From: an uncultured Victivallales bacterium
Lineage (GTDB): Bacteria > Verrucomicrobiota > Lentisphaeria > Victivallales > UBA1829
DNA: 64,000 nt
Direction of reading: 5' to 3'
Assembly: GCA_934644965.1 (NCBI GenBank)
Contig: CAKUDG010000003.1
Coordinates: forward strand, 62,001 to 126,000
Shown here: piece by piece, positions 34,880 through 42,880 of the stretch
Layout: each line of letters opens with the position of its first letter
Numbering within the stretch: the first letter of the stretch is position 1
Made by a program: the position numbers and the translations under genes
Notes under the pieces: model-generated
Told to the model about the DNA's origin: nothing
The model's database searches: none
The model's input: only the letters and a program-made list of their open reading frames with translations

Positions 34880-35156
34880 TCTTTCCGCAAGGGAGGGGGA
34901 GATTTCCCCTCCCTCCCCTCTCTCTCCTGAGATCCGGGCGGAAATAGATGCGCTTCCCATTCCCTTTCAAGAGGATTCATCGCACAGGAGCTGGAGGCGG
35001 GGAAAGAAAAACTGAAAGTAGATCGGAAACTGGAACTGAAAATGGAACTGAAACAAGGTCGGGAAAAAACAGACCCCGGAGTGGGAGAAAAAAAGCCGGA
35101 TCACTTCATTCTCACAATACTCTTACTCTCTCATCATACGGAAAGGGACTGAACTC
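34880..35156. other. 277-bp intergenic region
   Basis: Contains a short direct repeat of TGGAACTGAAA (near 35030-35055) and otherwise purine-rich DNA. Nothing else recognised. Confidence 0.4.
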
Positions 35157-35651
35157 ATGAAAATTCGAGCGATCATGTCAGACATCACCCGTCTGGAAGT
35201 GGATGCGATCGTGAATGCTGCAAACTGCACATTGCTGGGCGGAGGCGGAGTGGACGGAGCAATTCACCGCGCCGCAGGTCCGGAACTCCTGAAAGCATGC
35301 CGCCTCCTGAACGGCTGCCGGACGGGCGAGGCAAAAATCACTCCCGGATTCAGACTCCCTGCGAAATTCGTCATTCATACCCCCGGCCCGGTCTGGCACG
35401 GGGGAAGTCACGGAGAGGAGGCCTTATTGAAGAACTCTTATCTCAATTCCCTGAAACTGGCTGAGGAACATCATTGTGAAAGCATTGCCTTCCCTGCCAT
35501 CAGCACGGGAGTGTACGGGTATCCAAAGCGTGAAGCCTCTCTGATCGCAATTCAGAGCATCCGTGAATGGCGCGGGGCGCTGCCGCTGGAAGTGATTTTC
35601 TGCTGTTTTTCAGAAGAGGACCTGAAAATCTATCAGGAACTTCTTTCCTGA
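35157..35651 (+). CDS. Macrodomain ADP-ribose hydrolase (YmdB-like)
   Basis: A 164-residue stand-alone macrodomain. Motifs DAIVNAANCTLLGGGGVDGAIHRAAG and ISTGVYGYP define the ADP-ribose-binding site of the MacroD/YmdB group, which removes ADP-ribose from proteins or hydrolyses O-acetyl-ADP-ribose. The length equals a bare domain, with no fused module. A 250-bp spacer with a short tandem repeat follows. Confidence 0.95.
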   Translation: MKIRAIMSDITRLEVDAIVNAANCTLLGGGGVDGAIHRAAGPELLKACRLLNGCRTGEAKITPGFRLPAKFVIHTPGPVWHGGSHGEEALLKNSYLNSLKLAEEHHCESIAFPAISTGVYGYPKREASLIAIQSIREWRGALPLEVIFCCFSEEDLKIYQELLS

Positions 35652-35729
35652 TCCAAATCAGAGAGACAGAAAAAGTCGGCACACATTCCCCTCCTTCTTC
35701 GGAAGGGATACACGCGGATTCCCGTTCCA

Positions 35730-35777
35730 AAACACTGTACGAAACACTGTACGAAACACCGTACGGAACAGCGTACG
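35730..35777. repeat. Four tandem 12-bp units
   Basis: Four adjacent 12-mers: AAACACTGTACG twice, then AAACACCGTACG and GAACAGCGTACG. Each contains the palindrome GTAC. They lie between the macrodomain gene and the sugar nucleotidyltransferase gene, about 125-170 bp before the latter's start. Confidence 0.7.
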
Positions 35778-35901
35778 GGAAGATCGTTTGCAATCTGTCC
35801 GGGAGGGATTATATTGAGCGCGCCTGAAATCCGATCCCGTCATACCGCATACGGGAAAATCCAGGGGAAAAATTTTTCAGTGAAAAAACGGCGGCAGCGA
35901 C

Positions 35902-36627
35902 ATGAACAAACAATTGACGACCGCAGTGCTTCTGGCGGCAGGGGAAGGCCGCAGAATGGGCGAATTGACAAAAAACATTCCCAAATGCCTGCTTCCGGTT
36001 CACGGACGCCCGCTTCTGGAATGCTGGCTGGAAAAATGCGAAGCGGCGTCTCTGCGGGACGTATATATCAATGGATATTATCTTGCGGATCAGGTGGAGA
36101 AGTTTCTGGAGTCGGTTTCCGGGAGGTATTCTTTCCGAATTCATTTCATACGGGAGAAACAGTTGACGGGGACGGGAGGATTTGTGTATGCGATCCGCAG
36201 GGAGCTCTTGAATCTGGATGCGTTTTTCGTCTGTCATGCAGACAACTTTTCCGATATAGTGCTCTCCGACTTTTCGGACTTTCATTTCCGGCATGAAACA
36301 CCGCTGTCCGTGGCATTGTTTCACACAGACACCCCCCGCTCCTGCGGAATTGTGGAGGAGATGCGTTCAGACGGTCTGATTCTCTCATTCCGCGAGAAGC
36401 CCGAAAATCCCCGGAGCGATCTGGCCAGCGCCGCCATGTTCATGATCTCACCGGAAGTTTTGAAATCATTCCCCGATGCGCTTCATATCGATTTCAGCAA
36501 AGAAGTCCTTCCGCTCTTTGCGGGAAAAATGTACGGATATATTCTTCCCGGCTTCAATCTGGATATCGGGACTCCGGAACATTATGCGGAAGTCCGCAGC
36601 AGTCCCGAAGGGACGGGCGTGAAATGA
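35902..36627 (+). CDS. Sugar-1-phosphate nucleotidyltransferase (HddC/GlmU-N-like)
   Basis: A 241-residue single-domain nucleotidyltransferase. The N-terminal LLAAGEGRRMGELTKNIPKCLLPVHGRPLLE is the signature of the NTP-transferase family, followed by GTGGFVYAI, the metal-binding CHADNF and later FREKP and NLDIGTPEHY. This pattern fits HddC-type heptose-1-phosphate guanylyltransferases or mannose-1-phosphate guanylyltransferases. The HldE-like gene 1.4 kb downstream supports a heptose or similar sugar nucleotide for surface glycans. Confidence 0.87.
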   Translation: MNKQLTTAVLLAAGEGRRMGELTKNIPKCLLPVHGRPLLECWLEKCEAASLRDVYINGYYLADQVEKFLESVSGRYSFRIHFIREKQLTGTGGFVYAIRRELLNLDAFFVCHADNFSDIVLSDFSDFHFRHETPLSVALFHTDTPRSCGIVEEMRSDGLILSFREKPENPRSDLASAAMFMISPEVLKSFPDALHIDFSKEVLPLFAGKMYGYILPGFNLDIGTPEHYAEVRSSPEGTGVK

Positions 36628-36980
36628 AGAACGCCTTCTGAAAGCGGAATTCATCTGGATCCGGATCTGCCGCTGTCTCATGTCTCTTTCCTCCTCCCTT
36701 TGACAATGGAAAAGGGTCTTCTGCCGTGGCAAGAGAAGGAAATAATTGCGGCAAAGGCTCATGTGAAGGATCTCTCTGCGTTGTTCAGGGGGAGGTGTGA
36801 CGGGCATCGGTTTTCAATGGATTTCTCCATGTCCCCGTCCGTGATTTCAGAATTCAAGTTGATTTCGTCCATGCGGTTCCTTGCCGGGAAAAAAGATCCG
36901 GAAAATCGGAATATTCCATTGAAAAATCCGCTTTTGCATATCAATTTCCTCTGAAGCGGAGTGAAATCAGAAAAAATCAG
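36628..36980. other. 353-bp spacer, no confident gene
   Basis: An 84-codon plus-strand frame (36700-36954) exists but lacks a ribosome binding site and any recognisable motif. It might be a decayed gene fragment. No promoter or terminator stands out. Confidence 0.35.
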
Positions 36981-37973
36981 ATGAAAGCGATGAGCCGGAT
37001 CAATCAAAAAGCCTGCCTTTCCATAGTGCTTCCGAATTACAATCATGCGGATTATCTCCCGATGACGCTGGACTCGATTCTGGAATTCCAAGACCGGATA
37101 CGGGAAATCGTGGTCTGCGATGATGCGTCGACGGACGATTCCTGGAAAATACTCACGGAATATGCCTCCGTGCATCCGCTGATCCGTCTGATCCGGAATG
37201 AGAAGAATCTGGGAGCGATGGAAAACATCCGTCTTCTTCTGAAAGAAGCCTCCGGAGAATTTGTCATGGTCCAGGCGGCGGATGACTACTGGATTCCGGA
37301 AGGCATGGGCAGGATACTGGATGTCTTATGCAGCCGCCGATATCCGGAAGTCTCATTCTATTGCGGGAGGAACCTCTACCGGATCGAAGCGGAAAATTAC
37401 TGTTATGAAATTCCAGCGGATTTTCCGGAAGGGGTCTCCGCTCCGGGATCCGTTGCGCGCTTCAGACGGCGCGCGCCCTGGGGGGCGGCGGGAATGATCG
37501 CCAAAACGGCCCTCTACCGGGATCTCTTTGAAAAGCTGATTCCAAGCGGCTCTTACTACGACCGTTTCATGCAGCTGCTTCTGGCGGAACGCCATCCCAT
37601 TTATTTCCTGAACGGGACGATTGCCACCATGCGGATCATGCCGCGCAATTTCAGCAGAAATGCAGGAGGGAAGGAAAAGGACAGGGCTTTCCTCCTGCTC
37701 TTCCGGATGATGAAGACGGAATACCGGGATCTTTATCTGGACATGCTGAAATCGAATCACTTTGCGGATTATGAAGGGATGTATTCCTTTCTGATCCGGA
37801 CGCCGTCCGTCTGGGACGAGTACACGCCGCTGATTCTGCTGCGGATGACTCCTTGCCTTCTGTACCGGAATTTCCGTTACCGGCTTTTGCCAGGAATTCT
37901 TCCCGGAGCGCTGAAACGCTGCTACAGGACATGGAAACAAAAGAAAATGCTGACAAAACAGGAAAAAACATAA
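36981..37973 (+). CDS. Family 2 glycosyltransferase
   Basis: A 330-residue GT-A glycosyltransferase. SIVLPNYNHADYLPMTLDSIL and VVCDDASTDDSWKIL are the nucleotide-sugar-binding N-terminal motifs of GT2; the metal-binding acidic motif fits QAADDYW. The C-terminal third is basic and helical, without transmembrane spans, so it is probably peripheral at the inner membrane. It is two bases upstream of the HldE-like gene and follows the sugar nucleotidyltransferase, suggesting transfer of the sugar those enzymes activate. Confidence 0.92.
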   Translation: MKAMSRINQKACLSIVLPNYNHADYLPMTLDSILEFQDRIREIVVCDDASTDDSWKILTEYASVHPLIRLIRNEKNLGAMENIRLLLKEASGEFVMVQAADDYWIPEGMGRILDVLCSRRYPEVSFYCGRNLYRIEAENYCYEIPADFPEGVSAPGSVARFRRRAPWGAAGMIAKTALYRDLFEKLIPSGSYYDRFMQLLLAERHPIYFLNGTIATMRIMPRNFSRNAGGKEKDRAFLLLFRMMKTEYRDLYLDMLKSNHFADYEGMYSFLIRTPSVWDEYTPLILLRMTPCLLYRNFRYRLLPGILPGALKRCYRTWKQKKMLTKQEKT

Positions 37974-37975
37974 AT

Positions 37976-39484
37976 ATGAAAACGGAGTCCTCCACCCCCC
38001 CATCACCGTCCGCCGACATCATCAGGCAGATCCGGAACAGAATGAAGAAACGCAGGCGCCTGGTGTTTGTTTCAGGGAATTTCAACATTCTGCACCCGGG
38101 TCACATCCGTTTTCTGCAGTTTTCCAGGAACTGCGGAGATTTTCTGGTTGTCGGAGTGCAGAGCGACGCAATTGCGGGGAATGCCGTATATGTGGGGGAG
38201 GCACACCGCCTTCAGTCCGTGAAATCGATTTCCGACGTGGACTTTGCCTTTCTCCTGACCATTCCCCCGGCGGAATTCATTTCGCAGCTGAAGCCGGATA
38301 TCGTTGTCAAGGGGAAAGAGCACGAGAAGAGCAACAATCCCGAAGAGGCGGCCATTGCCGAATACGGCGGACAGCTTCTCTTCAGTTCAGGGGAACTGGT
38401 GTTCTCCTCCCTGGAACTGCTCCGGAATGAATTCTCCACCACCCATGCCATCGACATACTCCCATGCAGGGAGTATCTGGAAAGGCATTGCATCGACTCC
38501 GGGGAACTGCGGGAGATTCTGAAAAAGATCACCCGGCAGAAAGTGATTGTGATCGGTGACAGCATTGTGGATGAATACATCGCCTGCGAAGCGGTGGGGA
38601 TGTCCCGTGAAGAGCCTGCGATTGTGGCGACGCCGCTATTCAGGAAACGTTTTATCGGCGGGGCGGCGATTGTGGCCGCGCACGCGGCATCCCTGGGAGC
38701 GGAGGTCTCCTTTTTCTCTGTCGCGGGGGAGGACGCCGAAGCGGAATATCTGGCATCCGAAACCAAAAAATACGGAATCCGTCACGGACTTGTGACGGAC
38801 TCTTCCAGACCGACAACGTTGAAACAGCGTTTCCGCGTCGAAAACCGGAGTCTCTTCCGTCTAAACACGTTCCGCCAACACGAAATTTCCCATGCGATTC
38901 AGGAGGAAATGTTCCGGAAACTGTCCGAATGCCTGGATGAAAGCACACTGCTGGTCTTTTCCGACTTCAACTACGGCTGTCTTCCGCAGCCTCTGGTGGA
39001 AAAAATTACGAACGAATGCAACCGCAGGGGCATCGTGGTGTGCGCAGACAGCCAGACATCCTCCCAGAGCGGAGACATCGGCCGCTATGCACATGCCGAT
39101 CTTCTGACGCCTACGGAATATGAAATGCGGACCGCCATTCAGGATTTTCGTTCCGGAATTGTCATCTGTGCGGAAAAACTCCGGAGCAGGACTGCAGCGA
39201 AACATGTCCTTGTCACGCTGGGAAAGGACGGCGTTTTCATTCACTGCTCCACCGGAACCGATACGTGGATGGACGACCAGCTCCCAGCATTGAACCGCAA
39301 TCCGCAGGATATTTCCGGCGCCGGAGATTCCCTCCTGATCGTGACGGCTCTGGCAAGAGCCGCAAACGCCGATATCTGGAGAAGCGCTTATCTGGGATCG
39401 CTCGCCGCAGCATGCCAAGTGTCCAGGCTCGGGAATATTCCTCTCTCCTTTGACGAGCTGTCCACCTGTCTTTCTCCCGAATAA
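37976..39484 (+). CDS. HldE-like bifunctional protein with reversed domain order
   Basis: A 502-residue two-domain protein. Residues about 28-165 form a cytidylyltransferase-like domain with VSGNFNILHPGH (HxGH motif) and VVGVQSD. Residues about 180-500 form a PfkB/ribokinase domain with VIGDSIVDEY near the start, GGAAIVAAHAASLGA and the catalytic DISGAGDS near residue 448. In E. coli HldE the kinase comes first, so this is the opposite order. It would phosphorylate and nucleotidylate a heptose-type sugar. The ATG at 37976 starts two bases after the GT2 stop; a longer frame inside the GT2 gene is rejected. Confidence 0.85.
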   Translation: MKTESSTPPSPSADIIRQIRNRMKKRRRLVFVSGNFNILHPGHIRFLQFSRNCGDFLVVGVQSDAIAGNAVYVGEAHRLQSVKSISDVDFAFLLTIPPAEFISQLKPDIVVKGKEHEKSNNPEEAAIAEYGGQLLFSSGELVFSSLELLRNEFSTTHAIDILPCREYLERHCIDSGELREILKKITRQKVIVIGDSIVDEYIACEAVGMSREEPAIVATPLFRKRFIGGAAIVAAHAASLGAEVSFFSVAGEDAEAEYLASETKKYGIRHGLVTDSSRPTTLKQRFRVENRSLFRLNTFRQHEISHAIQEEMFRKLSECLDESTLLVFSDFNYGCLPQPLVEKITNECNRRGIVVCADSQTSSQSGDIGRYAHADLLTPTEYEMRTAIQDFRSGIVICAEKLRSRTAAKHVLVTLGKDGVFIHCSTGTDTWMDDQLPALNRNPQDISGAGDSLLIVTALARAANADIWRSAYLGSLAAACQVSRLGNIPLSFDELSTCLSPE

Positions 39485-39579
39485 CTCTTCACACGAATCA
39501 GAAATTACGGGCCGAATGCCACGGGAGCGTTCTGACAGGGAGGGGGGCCGGAAAGTCCGGGAGCTTTTCATCTCACACC

Positions 39580-39602
39580 GGGGGACGGAAAGTTTTTCCC
39601 CC
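39580..39602. terminator. Candidate bidirectional terminator
   Basis: GGGGGA (39580-39585) pairs with TCCCCC (39597-39602) around an 11-base loop, followed on the plus strand by TTTCTTTT. It separates the convergent HldE-like and DUF4159 genes. Confidence 0.4.
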
Positions 39603-39617
39603 TTTCTTTTCAGAGGA

Positions 39618-40424
39618 TCATTCCTCCATGGCATAGACGTAGATGTTGGCAGCGATCTTCAGCGAAAAACTTTTCTGTTTTTCGCTGAAATACCATCCGA
39701 CCCACCCGCAGTGCAAGTCGCTCGAATTGAAGACGGCGACCATTCTTCCGCCATACCATGCCCCCCACAAGCCGTTGTCGGTCCCCTGGACATGGACCCA
39801 TTCCGGAAGATCGAAATAGCAGTGGAAAATCGGATGATCCTGCGGAATCCGTTTCATGACAATTCCCGGAAGGACTTCCCGGAGCGTGTCCCGGAAACTG
39901 GAGAAGAAGATGTCATGAGCGCCGTCCAGCGGTTTGGAGACGCAGTCATCGGCGAAGAAGAATCCGCCTCTCAGGATATATTCCCGGATATTGGACTTTT
40001 CCTGCTCGTTCAGGACCAGACGCCCCAGTCCGGAAAGGAAAATCAGCGGAAACTGGCACATGTGTTCCAGATTGCCGACTTCGACAATATTCCATTCCTC
40101 TTTGATGTTGATATCGGTTTTTGTCCGCAGGAATTCGATCAGGTTCAAATCTCCTGTCGGGTGATGGAACCATCCGAGCGGACCGGCGGGATCGCCTGTG
40201 ACACGGAATTTGAGCCGGGCCCATTCCACACGGCTTCCGCGTCCGCTTTCAAAGGAATCCGCCGGCTGCTGCGCGGAAAGGCTAGAAAGCACCGTTCCCA
40301 CCAGAAGCAGATGGATCATGCTGAGGCAGAGAATTCTTTTTGCACCGGCCATTGTCGTTGTCATTGTCCTCATTATGGTCCTCATCATTGCCGTTGTCAT
40401 TGGTTTCAATGCTGTCATCATCAT
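39618..40424 (-). CDS. DUF4159 secreted protein, last gene of the MoxR operon
   Basis: A 268-residue protein with the DUF4159 fold: RLKFRVTGDPAG, then NLIEFLRTKTDI, FPLIFLSGLGRLVLNEQEKSNIREYILRGGF and DDCV, resembling a glutamine-amidotransferase-like sheet. The ATG at 40424 overlaps the upstream stop (ATGA) and lies six bases after GGAG, so it is the supported start. This gives a strange Met/Thr-rich basic stretch (about 24 residues) before an ordinary signal peptide beginning near MAGAKRILCL (ATG at 40352) and ending near SLSAQ. Export to the periplasm is likely. Function in this family is not established; it always travels with MoxR/DUF58 operons. Confidence 0.82.
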   Translation of the reverse strand: MMMTALKPMTTAMMRTIMRTMTTTMAGAKRILCLSMIHLLLVGTVLSSLSAQQPADSFESGRGSRVEWARLKFRVTGDPAGPLGWFHHPTGDLNLIEFLRTKTDINIKEEWNIVEVGNLEHMCQFPLIFLSGLGRLVLNEQEKSNIREYILRGGFFFADDCVSKPLDGAHDIFFSSFRDTLREVLPGIVMKRIPQDHPIFHCYFDLPEWVHVQGTDNGLWGAWYGGRMVAVFNSSDLHCGWVGWYFSEKQKSFSLKIAANIYVYAMEE

Positions 40425-42880
40425 ACCAGGCTCCATCTTCGTCTCAGCAGCCATTCCAGCGCCAGGATCCCGAGCAGTGCGGCAAGGACCTGCCAGCGCC
40501 ACCAGAACGGACGGGAGAAGGTCTCCCGGAACTGAACGGAACGCTCCCGGAGCCCGTCCGGATTCAAATTCAAGGTTTTTCTTCCCGCTTTCAGGTCTGA
40601 AAGCATCCAGGAATCCAGGAGGGGGGAGCACTCCGGATCCGTTCTGAAAAAATCGCGGTTCAAAGCCAGAAGTTCCGTTTCCCGATTCAAAGAACGGGTC
40701 CGGACAGTGAAAATTTGCGATGTCCTGAGTCCGGAGGCATTCACGGAGTCAAGCTGGTATACCCCCGGATTCTCCAAGGTCAAGACACCTTCATAACGGG
40801 TATGGGACTTGTCCGGATGAAGATTCAAAGGAATCCCGTGCGCCTTTCCGGACAAGGAAGCCGGATCCGGGGAAGCTGAACTGGAAAAACCTGAGACGGA
40901 CGGAGATGATGCCGGAGAAGAAGTGGAGGAAAGCGCTTTGACGGAAAAGAGGGGAGAAGCGCCTTTTTTTTCACAGAGAAAAAGCAGCTTGACCGGAGTC
41001 CCGGTATTGCAGAGCATGTCATTCATCATCCATCCGTCGGATCCTCCGCGTCCGCTCTGGGCGAGGAAACCGGTCAGATTTTCCCAGAAGATGCTGAAAT
41101 CCCGATTGTCGGAAGGCATGGAGAGCCGCCAGTGCCAGAGGGGATCGGTTGCGAGCACGGCGCTTCGGCCGGCACCGTATCGCTGAGTGGCGAGGAGAAT
41201 GCTTTTCCGACCTCCGGGAGCCGTGAAGGAGGCGAGTTCGGAAGCGCCAGGCTTCAGTTGTCTGACAGGCGCATAATCCAGGAAGAGCGGCTGAAAGAGC
41301 GTCCCGTCCGCACGGCGGAAAATCCCCCCTTCCCTCCCTGCCTGGGAAGGCAGCATCCGATACATCGGGCGCGGCTGGTAGGTTCCGTTTTTCCGGTTGA
41401 CGAAACTCTGTTCCAGAGATCCCTTCGGATTGTTCCTGTAGACGGAAATCGCGGAACGGAATTCGCGCGTGATGCGGTCCACGCGTTCGGAAGAGGAATC
41501 CTGAACAGGTTCAAATTCAAGCGGCAGAAACGTTTCGAGTCTGGTCCCGGCGAATCCGCTTGCGGCCCGGGGATTGCCGGTTACGAAAAGTACGCCTCCG
41601 GAGTTTCTGACATATTCGTCCAGCGTGTCGAACATCCATTCCGGACATTTCCCGTATTCGATATTCAGCAGAATGACTGCGTCAAAATCCCAGATTTCTT
41701 TTTTGTCCGGAAACGTTCCCGGATTGCGTCTGGCGCCGGAGTTGCGGATTTCCACATCGATGCGCGACTGTTCGCTGCGGGAAAGCGCGTCACGGAAAAA
41801 ACGAGCCGCCCAGTCATAAGTGTTCTGGTAGATCAGAACCTTTTTCTTCTTCCGTTCCACAGTGGCCACAGTCCATTCCGCGGAATCCGCGACCTTCCCG
41901 TTCAGACGCATTTCCAGACGGTAGCGGGACTGACCGAGAGCCTGCCGCGGCGGAAGTGTCGCACGGAAAATCACATTCCCCCCGATTCCCGTGCGGGCAA
42001 TCCGTTCCTCCGCAATCACTTGAAAGTCCGGGGACGCATTTCCCGCGGGCTCTTCCATTTCCTTCCTGTTTTCCTCCCGGGAGTCGCCGTCCTTTTTCTT
42101 TTCCAGACCTGAGTCCGTGGAAGCAAAAAGCAGCACGCGCAATTCGTCCGAAGGCGCCAGATTGGAATATACGCCAAGCACATTCACCGAGGCCAGAGCA
42201 TTGAGCGGAAGCTGGGAAGGAGATTCGATTTTCAGAAACTCGACCAATTGTTTCTGAGGCAGTTCCGTATCGCATCCGATGAGAGTCGCCGTCAGTCCGG
42301 AAGGAATGTCCGGCGCTTGCGCCGCGGCATGTACCGTTTCAATCCCATCGGTGAAAATCAAGACTCCCGCAGCTTCATCCCTGGAGGCAATGGTCCTGAG
42401 AATTCCCTGAAGGCAGCTCAGATCCGTTTCCCTTGTCCCGGGTGCGGAAGCTGCTGAAAGGAGTGCTTCCAGAGAAGGATATTCCGTCTGCCGCTCATCA
42501 AAGCCCCAGATCATCCCCGTCTCCTCCGGAAGGCGGCCGCGCAGAGCTTCCAGAGCCGATTCCAGGCGGGAGGGGCCCGACAGGCCGGGAATCGTCATGC
42601 TTGAGGAAGTATCGAACACCAGATAGAGCTTTCTCTTCACTTCCTTTTCAAAAGTCCTTTCCTCCACGCGCCGGAGGTCCATGGCGCAGAACAGTACGCC
42701 CGCAAAAAACAATATTCTCAGCGATGCAAGCAGGATTTTCTTCCCCCGTGTGATTCTGTGACGCGGAAACGCATAACTCAATCCCACGAGCAGAATCAGC
42801 ATCAGGGCCAGCGCCGCCAGAGTCCATCCTCCGCCGGGGAAATTCCAGCTCCAGAATTCCATCACACGTTCTTCATTCAC
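40421..42880 (-). CDS. VWA-domain membrane protein of the MoxR operon
   Basis: An 819-residue protein with two hydrophobic helices near the N-terminus (about 18-37 and 48-64), a VWA domain with the MIDAS motif FDTSSSM, a long middle part resembling a class I glutamine-amidotransferase-like fold (VILLNIEYG, GGVLFVTGNPRA), a Ser/Pro-rich low-complexity stretch, and a final C-terminal helix. Most of it would be periplasmic or membrane-proximal. The start is a GTG overlapping the upstream stop (GTGA), seven bases after GGAGG. Family members are found beside BatA and DUF4159 proteins; the metal-dependent partner is unknown. Confidence 0.85.
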   Translation of the reverse strand: MNEERVMEFWSWNFPGGGWTLAALALMLILLVGLSYAFPRHRITRGKKILLASLRILFFAGVLFCAMDLRRVEERTFEKEVKRKLYLVFDTSSSMTIPGLSGPSRLESALEALRGRLPEETGMIWGFDERQTEYPSLEALLSAASAPGTRETDLSCLQGILRTIASRDEAAGVLIFTDGIETVHAAAQAPDIPSGLTATLIGCDTELPQKQLVEFLKIESPSQLPLNALASVNVLGVYSNLAPSDELRVLLFASTDSGLEKKKDGDSREENRKEMEEPAGNASPDFQVIAEERIARTGIGGNVIFRATLPPRQALGQSRYRLEMRLNGKVADSAEWTVATVERKKKKVLIYQNTYDWAARFFRDALSRSEQSRIDVEIRNSGARRNPGTFPDKKEIWDFDAVILLNIEYGKCPEWMFDTLDEYVRNSGGVLFVTGNPRAASGFAGTRLETFLPLEFEPVQDSSSERVDRITREFRSAISVYRNNPKGSLEQSFVNRKNGTYQPRPMYRMLPSQAGREGGIFRRADGTLFQPLFLDYAPVRQLKPGASELASFTAPGGRKSILLATQRYGAGRSAVLATDPLWHWRLSMPSDNRDFSIFWENLTGFLAQSGRGGSDGWMMNDMLCNTGTPVKLLFLCEKKGASPLFSVKALSSTSSPASSPSVSGFSSSASPDPASLSGKAHGIPLNLHPDKSHTRYEGVLTLENPGVYQLDSVNASGLRTSQIFTVRTRSLNRETELLALNRDFFRTDPECSPLLDSWMLSDLKAGRKTLNLNPDGLRERSVQFRETFSRPFWWRWQVLAALLGILALEWLLRRRWSLV

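Noticed and set aside
36700..36954. 84-codon frame between the nucleotidyltransferase and GT2 genes
   Set aside because: No ribosome binding site or family similarity; kept only as a possible fragment.
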